From Psychroflexus halocasei (GTDB lineage Bacteria > Bacteroidota > Bacteroidia > Flavobacteriales > Flavobacteriaceae), in assembly GCF_900107595.1 (NCBI RefSeq), contig NZ_FNQF01000001.1:396459-460458 (forward strand): a stretch of DNA of 64,000 bases. Direction: 5' to 3'. A program made the translations under genes and the position numbers. Numbering within the stretch: position 1 is the stretch's first letter; the number at the start of each line of letters is the position of its first letter. Shown in pieces: positions 35,904-44,857 of the stretch. Under the pieces are notes generated by a model that had not been told where the DNA came from, did no database searches, and saw only the letters and a list, made by a program, of their open reading frames with translations.

Positions 35904-36656
35904 TTAAATATTAAGCGCCTTGGTTTTAATCTCATTTTGCAAGGCATAATAAGCACGTTTAGCAGCTTTTTCTTCTGCCCTTTTTTTAGAAGTTTCTCTT
36001 GCTTTAGAAACGACCTCATCATCTATATAAAAGCAAACAGAAAAGTGTTGTTGTTCATCACAACCATTATCAACTTTAGTACAAAACTCAAACTCGTGTT
36101 TATTTTTCTGACACCATTTGATCACTAAACTTTTATAGCTTGTCACACGCTTTTCAAGTTCATTCAAGTCCACGTATTTATCAATAAGACATTTTTGAAT
36201 AAATCTTTCTGAAAAAAGATAACCTTGATCTAAATAAATTGCACCAATTAGGGCTTCGAAAATATTACCCGTGATATTCTTACCCAATTGATGATCAGGA
36301 ATGTTACGCATCAATAATTTGAGAAGTCCCAGCTCTTCTCCGATAAGATTTAAATGCTTTCTACTCACTATTTTAGATCGCATAACAGTCAGATAACCCT
36401 CATTTCCTTGGGGCGCATGTTTGAATAAATAGCTTGAAATCACTGTATTGAGAACCGAATCACCTAAAAACTCTAAGCGTTCATAATTGAGATCTGAACC
36501 ATTTTCATCTTTTTCTTGCATAGATGAATGCATAAAAGCACGATAATAATGGGCATAAGATTGTGGCTCGAATTCAATAATTTTTTCGAGATTTTCACAA
36601 AAAATCCCGTTCGGTTTTGAACGGGATTTCCTAAATAATTTATTGATAAAATTCAT
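35904..36656 (-). CDS. rnc: Ribonuclease III
   Basis: A 250-residue double-strand-specific RNase. The N-terminal catalytic domain carries NYERLEFLGDSVLN and a second acidic site in NIFEALIGAIYLD; the C-terminal part (about 175-245) is a dsRNA-binding domain ending KRAEEKAAKRAYYALQ. It processes rRNA precursors and structured RNAs. It is the third gene of an acpP-fabF-rnc operon, 15 bases after fabF. Confidence 0.95.
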   Translation of the reverse strand: MNFINKLFRKSRSKPNGIFCENLEKIIEFEPQSYAHYYRAFMHSSMQEKDENGSDLNYERLEFLGDSVLNTVISSYLFKHAPQGNEGYLTVMRSKIVSRKHLNLIGEELGLLKLLMRNIPDHQLGKNITGNIFEALIGAIYLDQGYLFSERFIQKCLIDKYVDLNELEKRVTSYKSLVIKWCQKNKHEFEFCTKVDNGCDEQQHFSVCFYIDDEVVSKARETSKKRAEEKAAKRAYYALQNEIKTKALNI

Positions 36657-36671
36657 ATTAAATTATGAATA

Positions 36672-37922
36672 TTATTCGTACTTCTTGAATGCGACACAAG
36701 CGTTGTGACCACCAAACCCAAAAGTATTACTCAATGCAACTTTAACATCGCGTTTTTGAGCTTTATTTAAGGTTAAGTTCAGTTTAGCGTCAATATTTTC
36801 ATCAACAGTAGAGTGATTTATCGTAGGCGGCACAAGGTTATTTTGCATCGCTAAGATAGAGGCAATCGCCTCAATAGCTCCAGCTGCTCCCAACAAGTGG
36901 CCTGTCATAGATTTTGTTGAGTTGATATTAATATTTTTAGCATGGTCGCCAAAGACTTCTTTAATGGCTTTTAACTCAGCAACATCTCCTAATGGAGTTG
37001 ATGTTCCATGCGTGTTGATCGCATCGACATCTTCTGGTCTGAGTCCTGAATTTTTAAGACAGTTTTTCATCACAGCGATTACACCTTGTCCTTCGGGATG
37101 AGGCGCCGTCATGTGATGTGCATCAGCAGAGAGACCTCCACCGATAACTTCAGCATAAATTTTTGCACCACGTGCTTTTGCATGCTCATATTCTTCTAGA
37201 ATTAATGCGCCAGAACCTTCACCTAACACAAACCCATCACGAGTTGCATCAAATGGCCTAGAGGCAGATTCAGGATCATCATTTCGAGTTGAAAGAGCGT
37301 GCATTGCATTAAAACCACCCATACCTGCTTGGGTTACCGCAGCTTCACTACCACCTGTAACAATGATGTCACTGTCTCCAAGTCTGATTGTGTTTAGAGC
37401 ATCAATCATAGCGTTAGCCGAAGATGCACAGGCCGAAACTGTTGTGTAGTTTGGACCCATGAAGCCGTGTTTGATTGAAATATTACCAGGAGCAATATCT
37501 GCAATCATTTTAGGTATAAAAAATGGATTAAAACGCGGTGTACCATCACCCTTTGCAAAATTTAAAACTTCATTTTGAAAAGTTTCTAAGCCGCCGATTC
37601 CAGCACCCCATATCACACCAACTCTGTATTTATCAACAGTATCTAAATCGATACCTGAGTCAGCAATTGCTTCATCTGAAGCAACCATGGCATATTGGGC
37701 AAATTTATCTAAACGTCTAACTTCTTTTCTATCAAAGTAATCTTTGGTATCGAAATTTTTAATCTCGCAAGCGAACTTAGTTTTGAAGTGCTCTGTGTCA
37801 AAATAAGTAATAGGCGCAGCACCGCTTTTACCAGTTGATAAGCCCTCCCAATACTCTGAGATAGAATTACCAATTGGCGTCAGTGCACCAAGACCTGTAA
37901 CAACAACACGCTTAAGTTCCAT
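36672..37922 (-). CDS. fabF: Beta-ketoacyl-ACP synthase II
   Basis: A 416-residue elongation condensing enzyme. It has the Cys-His-His site: Cys in TVSACASSANAM, His in NTHGTSTPLGD and His in MTGHLLGAAGAIE. The start VVVTGLGALTPIG and the end FGFGGHNACVAF are typical of FabF. It follows acpP by 11 bases, its carrier protein partner. Confidence 0.97.
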   Translation of the reverse strand: MELKRVVVTGLGALTPIGNSISEYWEGLSTGKSGAAPITYFDTEHFKTKFACEIKNFDTKDYFDRKEVRRLDKFAQYAMVASDEAIADSGIDLDTVDKYRVGVIWGAGIGGLETFQNEVLNFAKGDGTPRFNPFFIPKMIADIAPGNISIKHGFMGPNYTTVSACASSANAMIDALNTIRLGDSDIIVTGGSEAAVTQAGMGGFNAMHALSTRNDDPESASRPFDATRDGFVLGEGSGALILEEYEHAKARGAKIYAEVIGGGLSADAHHMTAPHPEGQGVIAVMKNCLKNSGLRPEDVDAINTHGTSTPLGDVAELKAIKEVFGDHAKNININSTKSMTGHLLGAAGAIEAIASILAMQNNLVPPTINHSTVDENIDAKLNLTLNKAQKRDVKVALSNTFGFGGHNACVAFKKYE

Positions 37923-37933
37923 GTAATGCTTTG

Positions 37934-38167
37934 TTATTTTGCTTTTTCGATGTAATCTACAGCTTGACCTACAGTTGAAATATTTTCAGCTTGATCGTCT
38001 GGTATTTGAATATCAAATTCTTTTTCAAATTCCATAATAAGCTCTACGGTGTCTAAAGAATCCGCACCTAAGTCGTTAGTAAAGCTAGCTTCAGTTACAA
38101 CTTCGTTTTCGTCAACACCTAGCTTGTCAACGATAATTGCTTTTACTCTTGATGCAATGTCTGACAT
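37934..38167 (-). CDS. acpP: Acyl carrier protein
   Basis: A 77-residue acidic four-helix protein that carries growing fatty acids on a phosphopantetheine arm. The attachment serine is in [13 protein letters not shown]. It starts the acpP-fabF-rnc operon behind a promoter-like TATTTTTG. Confidence 0.98.
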   Translation of the reverse strand: MSDIASRVKAIIVDKLGVDENEVVTEASFTNDLGADSLDTVELIMEFEKEFDIQIPDDQAENISTVGQAVDYIEKAK

Positions 38168-38198
38168 GATTTTATTTTTTTAAGTTTAGTTTAGTGGG

Positions 38199-38228
38199 CA
38201 AAAATATAAAACTTTATTCTAAAACAAG
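38199..38228 (-). promoter_or_regulatory. Promoter of the acpP-fabF-rnc operon
   Basis: On the minus strand CTTG (38225-38228) and TATTTTTG (38199-38206) stand 18 bases apart, close to TTTG-N19-TAnnTTTG. It lies in the 150-base divergent gap with purN, about 31 bases before acpP. Confidence 0.6.
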
Positions 38229-38317
38229 TTTTAATTAAAAAAATGTCTCCTTTTTTCCTATAAAAAATTATTAATCATTGATATTTGTTAGCTTTACAGC
38301 TTAATAATTTTTTTATC

Positions 38318-38908
38318 GTGGATCAGAATTCTCCCAAAAAAACCAAAAAAATCGTCATTTTCGCTTCAGGAAATGGGACTAACGCAGTCAATATCTTCAA
38401 TTATTTCAAATCTTATGAAGATATTGAGGTCACGCATATTTTTTCTAACAAAAGAGATGCAAAGGTTTTAGAACGCGCTAATCGTTTAGGTATTACACCT
38501 GTTTGTTTCACTAAATCAGCTTTTTCAAAAACTGATGAAGTTTTAATTCTTCTAAAAGAAATCAAACCAGATCTTATTGTTTTAGCAGGTTTTCTTTTAA
38601 AAATACCTCAAAGTATCATCGATGCATTTCCTGACAGAATCATTAACATTCATCCTTCTTTATTACCAAAATATGGTGGTAAAGGCATGTATGGATCTAA
38701 AGTTCATGAAACTGTTATTGCAAATAAGGAAGTGAAATCTGGTATTAGCATTCATTATGTGAATCCTATTTATGATGATGGTAAAATAATATCTCAACAT
38801 GAAATTAGTGTTTCTGAAAGCGATACGCCCGAAAGTCTAGCCGAAAAGATTCATGAGTTAGAATACAAGTATTTCCCTCAAGTTATTCATCAAATTTTAT
38901 CTTCTTAA
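38318..38908 (+). CDS. purN: Phosphoribosylglycinamide formyltransferase
   Basis: A protein of about 196 residues that adds a formyl group to GAR in purine synthesis. It has IVIFASGNGTNAVNI near the start, INIHPSLLPKYGGKGMYG (catalytic His and the folate loop) and HYVNPIYDDGKIISQ. No ATG exists in frame before the conserved core, so the start is GTG at 38318 (VDQNSPKKTKKIV) or the less likely TTG at 38285. It is divergent from acpP, and an RNase H gene follows after three bases. Confidence 0.93.
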   Translation: MDQNSPKKTKKIVIFASGNGTNAVNIFNYFKSYEDIEVTHIFSNKRDAKVLERANRLGITPVCFTKSAFSKTDEVLILLKEIKPDLIVLAGFLLKIPQSIIDAFPDRIINIHPSLLPKYGGKGMYGSKVHETVIANKEVKSGISIHYVNPIYDDGKIISQHEISVSESDTPESLAEKIHELEYKYFPQVIHQILSS

Positions 38909-38911
38909 AAA

Positions 38912-39526
38912 ATGGCTAAGAAAAAATTCTATGTTGTTTGGGATGGCTGGGAACCCGGTATATATAAATCTTGGGACGATTGTAAAAAGATGATTAAAAA
39001 CTATAAATCTGCCAAGTACAAATCTTTTAAAACTTTAGAAGAAGCAAAGTCCGCGCTTGAAAAAGGTTTTTTCGAATATCATAAAACTAAAAATCAGCTA
39101 AGTCAAAAAGCTTTAGCTGACATTAATTTTAAAAGTATTTCAGTCGATGCTGCTTCAAGTGGAAATCCTGGTAAAATGGAATATCGCGGCGTAATAACAA
39201 AAACAAAAGAAGAACTTTTTAAAATTGGTCCTTTTGAACAAGGAACAAATAATATTGGTGAATTCTTGGCTTTAGTACATGGTTTAGCTTTTTTGAAAAG
39301 TAAAAACAGTCAGCTTGCCATCTACTCTGATTCTAAAATTGCGATGAGTTGGGTGAGACAGAAAAAGTGCAAAACCAAATTAAAAGAAACAGCTGTTAAT
39401 GCTAAAGTTTTTGAATTAATTGCACGAGCGGAAAACTGGCTGAAAACAAACTCTTACAATACTGTTATTTTAAAATGGAACACTAAAGAATGGGGAGAAA
39501 TCCCTGCTGACTTTGGTCGCAAATAA
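38912..39526 (+). CDS. Ribonuclease H with viroplasmin-type N-terminal domain
   Basis: A 204-residue protein. Residues 1-50 form a viroplasmin-type hybrid-binding domain (FYVVWDGWEPGIYKSWDDC). The rest is an RNase HI fold with the acidic site residues in SVDAASSGNPG, NIGEFLAL and IYSDSKIAMSW, and a final Asp in IPADFG. It should cut RNA in RNA-DNA hybrids. It starts three bases after purN and ends five bases before the convergent exosortase-associated gene, with no hairpin between. Confidence 0.9.
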   Translation: MAKKKFYVVWDGWEPGIYKSWDDCKKMIKNYKSAKYKSFKTLEEAKSALEKGFFEYHKTKNQLSQKALADINFKSISVDAASSGNPGKMEYRGVITKTKEELFKIGPFEQGTNNIGEFLALVHGLAFLKSKNSQLAIYSDSKIAMSWVRQKKCKTKLKETAVNAKVFELIARAENWLKTNSYNTVILKWNTKEWGEIPADFGRK

Positions 39527-39531
39527 ATCTG

Positions 39532-39972
39532 TTATTCTTTTTGTTGTGACATCATTTTTTGATAATAAAATGCAGGTATCAAAATGATGATTAAAACTGG
39601 CTGAACCAAAAACCTTCTTGTATAAAACAGATAAAAATACTCACCTTGAGTCAAATTTGTGAGAAAGTAGACTAATACTGGCGCTAAAACGATATAATTA
39701 ATTGCATACAGTAAAGCTGCAAATTTTAATGTTCTTTTACTTCTGAATAATAAAAAAATAATTGCTAAAGAGATGACACTATTCAATAGAAACCTTAATG
39801 TAATTTGAGTTAATTCATGAAAAACATCAAATACAGGCGGTTCAGCATAACTGAATTCTGTAGCAAAAAAAACACTTAACTCGCTGCCGAATATATCTTG
39901 GTCAAAAAAACGTATCGCTGCTAAAGCAATAAAGAGTAAAACAACCAATGTGTAACGTAAAAATTTAAACAT
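39532..39972 (-). CDS. Exosortase F system-associated membrane protein
   Basis: A 146-residue membrane protein with about four hydrophobic helices (about 5-20, 55-75, 80-103 and 117-135). The RRFLVQPVLIIILIPAFYYQ end and its position next to xrtF identify it as the exosortase F system-associated protein of Flavobacteriia, whose function is unknown. A longer frame reaches 40104, but the ATG at 39972 is the natural start and overlaps the xrtF end by eight bases, so the two are coupled. Confidence 0.85.
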   Translation of the reverse strand: MFKFLRYTLVVLLFIALAAIRFFDQDIFGSELSVFFATEFSYAEPPVFDVFHELTQITLRFLLNSVISLAIIFLLFRSKRTLKFAALLYAINYIVLAPVLVYFLTNLTQGEYFYLFYTRRFLVQPVLIIILIPAFYYQKMMSQQKE

Positions 39973-40516
39973 CTTTAGGTGAGGTTTTAGGTCTAAAATT
40001 ACGAATCCAAATAAACCAAAGTATAAAAACAACACCATAAATAAACGCAGGGAACAAGGTGGTGTGAAGGAGATCTGTGTATTCTGGATATTCGTAAATC
40101 GCAATTGTTAATAAAGCAATCCGTAAAATATTTAAGGCATAAATAATAACTAAGCCTGCAAAAATATAAAGCAAAGTTGATTTCCAGTCTTTCTTGAAAG
40201 CAAGTATAAAAGCAAGAAAAAGAACCATAACGCTGATGGCATTACAACCTTCAACAATACGGACAACGTAATCACCATTAACTGCAATACGCATTGAAGG
40301 ATCATAATCACTTGGAATTGATTTGGTCTCGTAACCAAACGCTTCAATTAAATCCTGACTTTGTAAGGCGACAATATGTGTGATAAATTCAGGATAATAT
40401 TTCTGAGAGCTGGCATTATTCAAATAAAGATTATATAAAAATGCAAGTATCAAATAACTCCCAAAGAATGTAAGCAAAAAGCGGATAACAGGTTTATTCT
40501 TTTGTAAAAGACGCAT
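39965..40516 (-). CDS. xrtF: Exosortase family protein XrtF
   Basis: A 183-residue inner-membrane protein of the exosortase family, which acts as a transpeptidase or sorting enzyme on exported proteins. The catalytic triad candidates are in order: C91 in VEGCNAISV, R132 in LNILRIALL and H151 in LLHTTLFPAF, each at a membrane border. The start is the ATG at 40516, after trimming an upstream extension. It is divergent from a GAF-domain gene and close to Wza/Wzc genes. I saw no C-terminal sorting signal (motif, helix, basic tail) on any protein in this window, so its substrate is unknown. Confidence 0.88.
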   Translation of the reverse strand: MRLLQKNKPVIRFLLTFFGSYLILAFLYNLYLNNASSQKYYPEFITHIVALQSQDLIEAFGYETKSIPSDYDPSMRIAVNGDYVVRIVEGCNAISVMVLFLAFILAFKKDWKSTLLYIFAGLVIIYALNILRIALLTIAIYEYPEYTDLLHTTLFPAFIYGVVFILWFIWIRNFRPKTSPKDV

Positions 40517-40585
40517 TATGTAAAAGAGATTGGTATGATTAAGCAAAAATATAGAAATCTTCATGAAGACTCAGCCAAATATAAA

Positions 40586-40593
40586 TACTTTTG
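40586..40593 (+). promoter_or_regulatory. Promoter -7 element for the GAF-domain gene
   Basis: TACTTTTG matches TAnnTTTG and lies only 13 bases before the ATG at 40607, so the 5' leader would be very short. No TTTG lies at the ideal -33 place. It supports the ATG at 40607 over the upstream in-frame codon at 40535. Confidence 0.5.
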
Positions 40594-40606
40594 CAGAAAA
40601 AAAGTA

Positions 40607-41065
40607 ATGGAATTTAATGAACTTAAACACAGGGTTTCAAGCCTTATAGAGAAACAAGATGTGAACCAAGACGAAAAATTGAGATTGATATGTGAACTTC
40701 TAAAAGCTGAAGTTTCGCATTATGACTGGGTCGGTTTCTATTTTCAAAACGAAGATAAAGAAGAATTAATTTTAAAAGCCTTTGCAGGTGAACCAACTGA
40801 GCACACCATCATTCCTTTTGGCAAAGGTATTTGCGGCCAGGTAGCAGTCTCAAACGACAACTTTTTAGTTGATGATGTGAAGGCGCAAAATAATTATATT
40901 GCTTGTAGCATTGATGTTAAATCTGAAATTGTTATCCCTCTATTTGTCAATGGTAAAAATATAGGTCAAATTGATATTGATTCACATACCGCAAAAGCAT
41001 TTGACAAGGATGATGAAGACTTTTTGGTATGGGTGAATGCTGAAGTTTCTAAAAAAATGTTTTAA
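40607..41065 (+). CDS. GAF-domain protein, free methionine-R-sulfoxide reductase-like
   Basis: A 152-residue single GAF-domain protein. FGKGICGQVA, NNYIACSIDVKSEIVIPLF and IGQIDIDSH match the fRMsr family, which reduces free methionine-R-sulfoxide. C76 and C100 correspond to the two central catalytic cysteines; the third, normally just before the GKGICG turn, is replaced (HTIIPF). The frame can be extended upstream to 40535, but the TACTTTTG element favours the ATG at 40607. It is divergent from xrtF, with 90 bases between. Confidence 0.82.
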   Translation: MEFNELKHRVSSLIEKQDVNQDEKLRLICELLKAEVSHYDWVGFYFQNEDKEELILKAFAGEPTEHTIIPFGKGICGQVAVSNDNFLVDDVKAQNNYIACSIDVKSEIVIPLFVNGKNIGQIDIDSHTAKAFDKDDEDFLVWVNAEVSKKMF

Positions 41066-41181
41066 TTTTTTTGAATGGTTTAAATCATCTAAAAATATTA
41101 CTTTTACACAAAAAATTAGTAATCCTATTGTAACTGCCTTATTTAATTGAGCTATCCTTTTAGGTAAAATTTAATTTGACA

Positions 41182-41189
41182 TATATTTG
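41182..41189 (+). promoter_or_regulatory. Promoter -7 element of the wza-wzc unit
   Basis: TATATTTG is a perfect -7 element ending only five bases before the ATG at 41195. If it is used, the messenger would be leaderless or nearly so. No TTTG was found at the ideal -33 distance. Confidence 0.5.
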
Positions 41190-41194
41190 CATCC

Positions 41195-41959
41195 ATGAAA
41201 AACTACCTCTATTATATCCTAACCATTGTTGTTTTTGCTTCATGTGCTCCTAAGAAAAACATCATATACTACCAAGACTCAGATTCTGTTGAACTTAAGT
41301 CAGTTGAAGAGATTTATAAACATCCTAAGATACAAATCAATGACATATTGCACATCACTGTGTCAGCATTGAATCCTGAGAGTGTAATTCCATTTACATC
41401 GGAGATTTCCAAAAATCAAACACAAAGTATACGTATGGAGTTATTAAAACTTCAAGGATACCTTGTCAATAGTGATGGAGAAATCAATTATCCTCAATTA
41501 GGAAAGATTGATGTTAAGGGGAAAACAACTCAAGAAATCACAAGTTTAATTCAGGAAAAGCTTTCGAAATTCATAATTATGCCTCGCGTTTCGGTAAGAA
41601 TTATTAATTATAAATTCACAATTGAAGGAGAGGTCAAAAAGCCTGGCACTTATGAATCTTCTGAAGAATTATTGACTCTACCGCAAGCATTAGGTATGGC
41701 TGGTGACTTAACAATTAATGGAAAACGTAATAATATAAAGATCATTAGAGAGGTGAATGGAAGCAGAGAGGTAAAAACAATTGACATGACAAAAACTGGG
41801 TGGCTTAATAGTCCTTACTATTACGTATATCCTAATGATATTGTTTATGTGGAACCTAACAGTCCAAAAGTGAAACAAGCCGGATTTATAGGAAATACTG
41901 CTACATTACTATCAGCGCTTTCCGTAATTTTATCAGCAATTGTTATAATCACCCGATAA
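41195..41959 (+). CDS. wza: Polysaccharide export outer-membrane lipoprotein (Wza family)
   Basis: A 254-residue outer-membrane lipoprotein (lipobox FASC, C17) that forms the exit channel for capsule or exopolysaccharide. It has the poly-export domain (INDILHITVSALNPES, GEINYPQLGKIDVKGKTTQEI), an SLBB-type segment (FTIEGEVKKPGTYES, LTLPQALGMAGDL) and a final hydrophobic helix (about 230-252) that would form the outer-membrane pore. It starts the export unit and wzc follows after one base. Confidence 0.93.
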   Translation: MKNYLYYILTIVVFASCAPKKNIIYYQDSDSVELKSVEEIYKHPKIQINDILHITVSALNPESVIPFTSEISKNQTQSIRMELLKLQGYLVNSDGEINYPQLGKIDVKGKTTQEITSLIQEKLSKFIIMPRVSVRIINYKFTIEGEVKKPGTYESSEELLTLPQALGMAGDLTINGKRNNIKIIREVNGSREVKTIDMTKTGWLNSPYYYVYPNDIVYVEPNSPKVKQAGFIGNTATLLSALSVILSAIVIITR

Positions 41960-41960
41960 T

Positions 41961-44372
41961 ATGGATAACAACTACCAACAGAACGCATACCAAGACACTG
42001 AGAACAATAGTGGTGAGGATATTAAAAAGACAATTTTTCAATATTTGAAATATTGGCCATGGTTTATTATTTCAGTTATCATAACAGTAGGCTTAGCATA
42101 TATGTATATGCGTTATTCGCCTGCCATATATAAAACTAGCTCTAAAATCAAAATTCTAAAAGAGCAAGAAGGATTAGATCTTCAAGGTTTACAAGGTGCA
42201 TCTCCATTAATAGACATGAGCTCTGTAAATTTAGATAATGAAATTCAAATACTTAAGTCACGTCGTATCGCTAAAAAAGTGATAGAGGATTTAAGGCTTC
42301 AAACGAAATATTACACATCTGGTACAATTAAAGATCGTGAAATTTGGGACAATCAAGTTCCTTACATCATTGATTGGTCTGCTTCCGACAGCTCTGATTA
42401 TAAAGAGCTTCCTATGATGAACCTAAAGTTTGAAACTCAAAGTAATTTTAAGTTAATTGAAGTCGAATCAGACTTTAAAATTTCTGCAAAGCTTGGAGAC
42501 ACTATTGAGTATAGTAATCAAAAGGTTGACAATATTAAATTCAGTATAGGGATAAATCCTTTTTACAAAGGTGATTTAGCTTCCTTCATTGAAAAATCTT
42601 ATAGTTTCAAAAAATCGAATCTGGACCAGACAATCACAAATTTAACTAAAAATTTAGTGACTGAAACTGTAGATCAACGAGCTGATATTATCACAATAAT
42701 TATTGAAGGAGAAAACGAAAGCAAAAACGAAGACATACTCGATGAATTGATGAAGCAGTTCAATCAAGATGGAGTTGATGATAATAGACTTATTGCCAAA
42801 AGAACACAGGATTTTGTAGAAAAAAGACTCGACTTTATTGTTGAAGAATTAGACACTGTTGAAACTGGTATTGTTGATTATAAAAAAGCTAATGATTTAA
42901 CTGACATCAAAGGAAACACAGAGTTGCTTTTCGAAAAGGTTGGCAAAACCGAAATGAAGCGTTTTGAAATAGAAACCCAAGTTGAAATAGCAAATGAGTT
43001 TAAAAACCTTGTCAACAACCAAGAATCTATAAGTCTTTTACCTGCTAATTTAGGCATTGAAAGCAATGAGGTCAATTCGTTAACTAAAGCATACAATGAT
43101 TTAGTTCTCGAGAGAAATGAAATCATGGTATCTTCTACTAAAGACAACCCAGTAATTAAGTCAATTGATCAGCGTTTAAAAGAGATTAGAAAAAACATTA
43201 ATAGATCAATTGATAATTATACGGAAAGCTTAAAAATATCATTAAAAAACACACGAACAAGAGAATCAATATTTAGCTCTACAATTGATAAAATACCGAA
43301 TCAAGAAAAAGAGATTAGAAGCATTGAAAGAGAGAGGTTAGTCAAAGAGAAATTATTCTTATTTCTTTTACAGAAAAGAGAAGAAGCGACTTTAACTTAT
43401 GCAATTACAGCACCCGTAATTAAAGTTGTGGATTTTGCTTACACACAACCTAATCCTGTTAGCCCAAAAAAGAAAATTATTGCTTTAGCTGCTTTAATTC
43501 TCGGTCTGATCATTCCTTTTGGAATTTTATACTTAAAGTTTTTGCTTGACACTAAATTAAACTCAGCAGATGCAATTAAAAGAGAGCTTCCAGATATTCC
43601 TGTTGTTGGTGAAATACCATTAACTAATGTTTCTGAATTCAATATGATTACGCCTACTGATAGAAGTCCTCTAGCCGAATCTTTTAGAATTTTAAGAACA
43701 AACATTAATTTCATCAACTTAACTGCAAGCCAGAAAAAAAAGCACAACCAAGTCATTTATGTCACTTCATCGACTAAAGGTGAAGGTAAAACTTTTGCTT
43801 CAATAAATTTAGCCTCAGTTACTGCGCATCAATCAAAAAGCACTCTTTTGGTTGGTTGTGATATTAGAAATCCACAATTGCACAACTATTTTGGACTTGA
43901 TAAGAATGTTAAAGGCCTAAGTAATTACCTTTACGACACAAGTATTTCAATAGATGATGTAACAATTGAAAATGTCAATAACAGTGATTTGGATGTTATA
44001 CTTTCAGGAGAAATACCACCAAATCCTTCTGAGATTCTACTTAGCTCAAGATTCGATGAATTTATAGAAGACGCTAAGAAAAAATATAAGTATATAATTG
44101 TTGATACAGCTCCTACAATATTGGTGACTGATACAATAATGATATCCGATAAAGCTGATATCACGCTTTATTTAACAAGAGCAGACTATACAGATTTACG
44201 ACTATTAGATCATATTAAAGATTTAAAAAAGCATAAGAAATTAAAAAATATTGGTATCATTCTTAATGGCGTTAAACAGTCGGGGCGTTATTCTTACAAC
44301 TATGGCTATGGTTACGGATATAATGAAGATACCTCTAACGGTAAAAAGAATTGGAAATTTTGGAAAAAGTAA
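41961..44372 (+). CDS. wzc: Wzc-like tyrosine autokinase / chain-length determinant
   Basis: An 803-residue inner-membrane protein that controls polymerisation and export of polysaccharide together with Wza. Two membrane helices (about 33-53 and 505-527) bracket a large periplasmic coiled-coil region. The cytoplasmic BY-kinase has Walker A TKGEGKTF (about 605-612), A' LVGCDIRNPQ (about 631-640) and Walker B IIVDTAPTI (about 711-719). The tail is a Tyr/Gly cluster (about 775-790, six tyrosines in RYSYNYGYGYGYN), the usual autophosphorylation site. It begins one base after wza. Confidence 0.94.
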   Translation: MDNNYQQNAYQDTENNSGEDIKKTIFQYLKYWPWFIISVIITVGLAYMYMRYSPAIYKTSSKIKILKEQEGLDLQGLQGASPLIDMSSVNLDNEIQILKSRRIAKKVIEDLRLQTKYYTSGTIKDREIWDNQVPYIIDWSASDSSDYKELPMMNLKFETQSNFKLIEVESDFKISAKLGDTIEYSNQKVDNIKFSIGINPFYKGDLASFIEKSYSFKKSNLDQTITNLTKNLVTETVDQRADIITIIIEGENESKNEDILDELMKQFNQDGVDDNRLIAKRTQDFVEKRLDFIVEELDTVETGIVDYKKANDLTDIKGNTELLFEKVGKTEMKRFEIETQVEIANEFKNLVNNQESISLLPANLGIESNEVNSLTKAYNDLVLERNEIMVSSTKDNPVIKSIDQRLKEIRKNINRSIDNYTESLKISLKNTRTRESIFSSTIDKIPNQEKEIRSIERERLVKEKLFLFLLQKREEATLTYAITAPVIKVVDFAYTQPNPVSPKKKIIALAALILGLIIPFGILYLKFLLDTKLNSADAIKRELPDIPVVGEIPLTNVSEFNMITPTDRSPLAESFRILRTNINFINLTASQKKKHNQVIYVTSSTKGEGKTFASINLASVTAHQSKSTLLVGCDIRNPQLHNYFGLDKNVKGLSNYLYDTSISIDDVTIENVNNSDLDVILSGEIPPNPSEILLSSRFDEFIEDAKKKYKYIIVDTAPTILVTDTIMISDKADITLYLTRADYTDLRLLDHIKDLKKHKKLKNIGIILNGVKQSGRYSYNYGYGYGYNEDTSNGKKNWKFWKK

Positions 44373-44854
44373 AAAAACAGAATCCTTATTATTTAATTCT
44401 TATCTTTAGTTTTATTATTACGCTATTTTCTAGTTGCGGATCTAAAAGAAAGATGGCAAAGGAAATTAGCAAAGAAGAAAAGATTGTTAATTATGCCAAA
44501 AATTATTTAGGAACTCCATATCAATACGGTGGTACGACGCCAAGAGGCATGGATTGTTCAGGCTTAATCCAAACATCTTATTATCAATATGGAATCAAAA
44601 TGCCTCGCTCTACTAAAGGCTTATTGAAAGCGGGCAAGAGAAAACCTTTAAGAAAAGCTAAAGTTGGAGATCTTGTTTTTTTTAGAACCTCTAAACGTTC
44701 TCGAAAGAAAAACCATGTTGGTATCGTCACTAAAGTTAATGGTGATGCTGTTGATTTTATTCACTCAAGCACATCAAGTGGCGTTATTATTTCTTCTACC
44801 GAAAATCCTTATTGGAACAAAGCCTTTGCCGAGCTTAGGCGCTATATAAAGTAG
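44351..44854 (+). CDS. NlpC/P60 peptidoglycan hydrolase lipoprotein
   Basis: A 167-residue C40-family peptidase, probably cutting peptidoglycan peptides. It has a lipoprotein signal (LFSSC, C29) and the catalytic Cys in MDCSGLIQTSYYQYG (C69), His in NHVGIVTKV and His in FIHSSTSSG. No ATG occurs before the lipobox, so it must start at a TTG, 44351 or 44360; both give a good signal. It overlaps the wzc end by 22 bases in another frame, so it is coupled to it. It may open the wall for export. Confidence 0.87.
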   Translation: MEILEKVKKQNPYYLILIFSFIITLFSSCGSKRKMAKEISKEEKIVNYAKNYLGTPYQYGGTTPRGMDCSGLIQTSYYQYGIKMPRSTKGLLKAGKRKPLRKAKVGDLVFFRTSKRSRKKNHVGIVTKVNGDAVDFIHSSTSSGVIISSTENPYWNKAFAELRRYIK

Positions 44855-44857
44855 AAC

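Noticed and set aside
41066-41194. Terminator after the GAF gene
   Set aside because: ATGGTTTAAATCAT is a near-palindrome without a loop, and no U-tract follows a usable stem.
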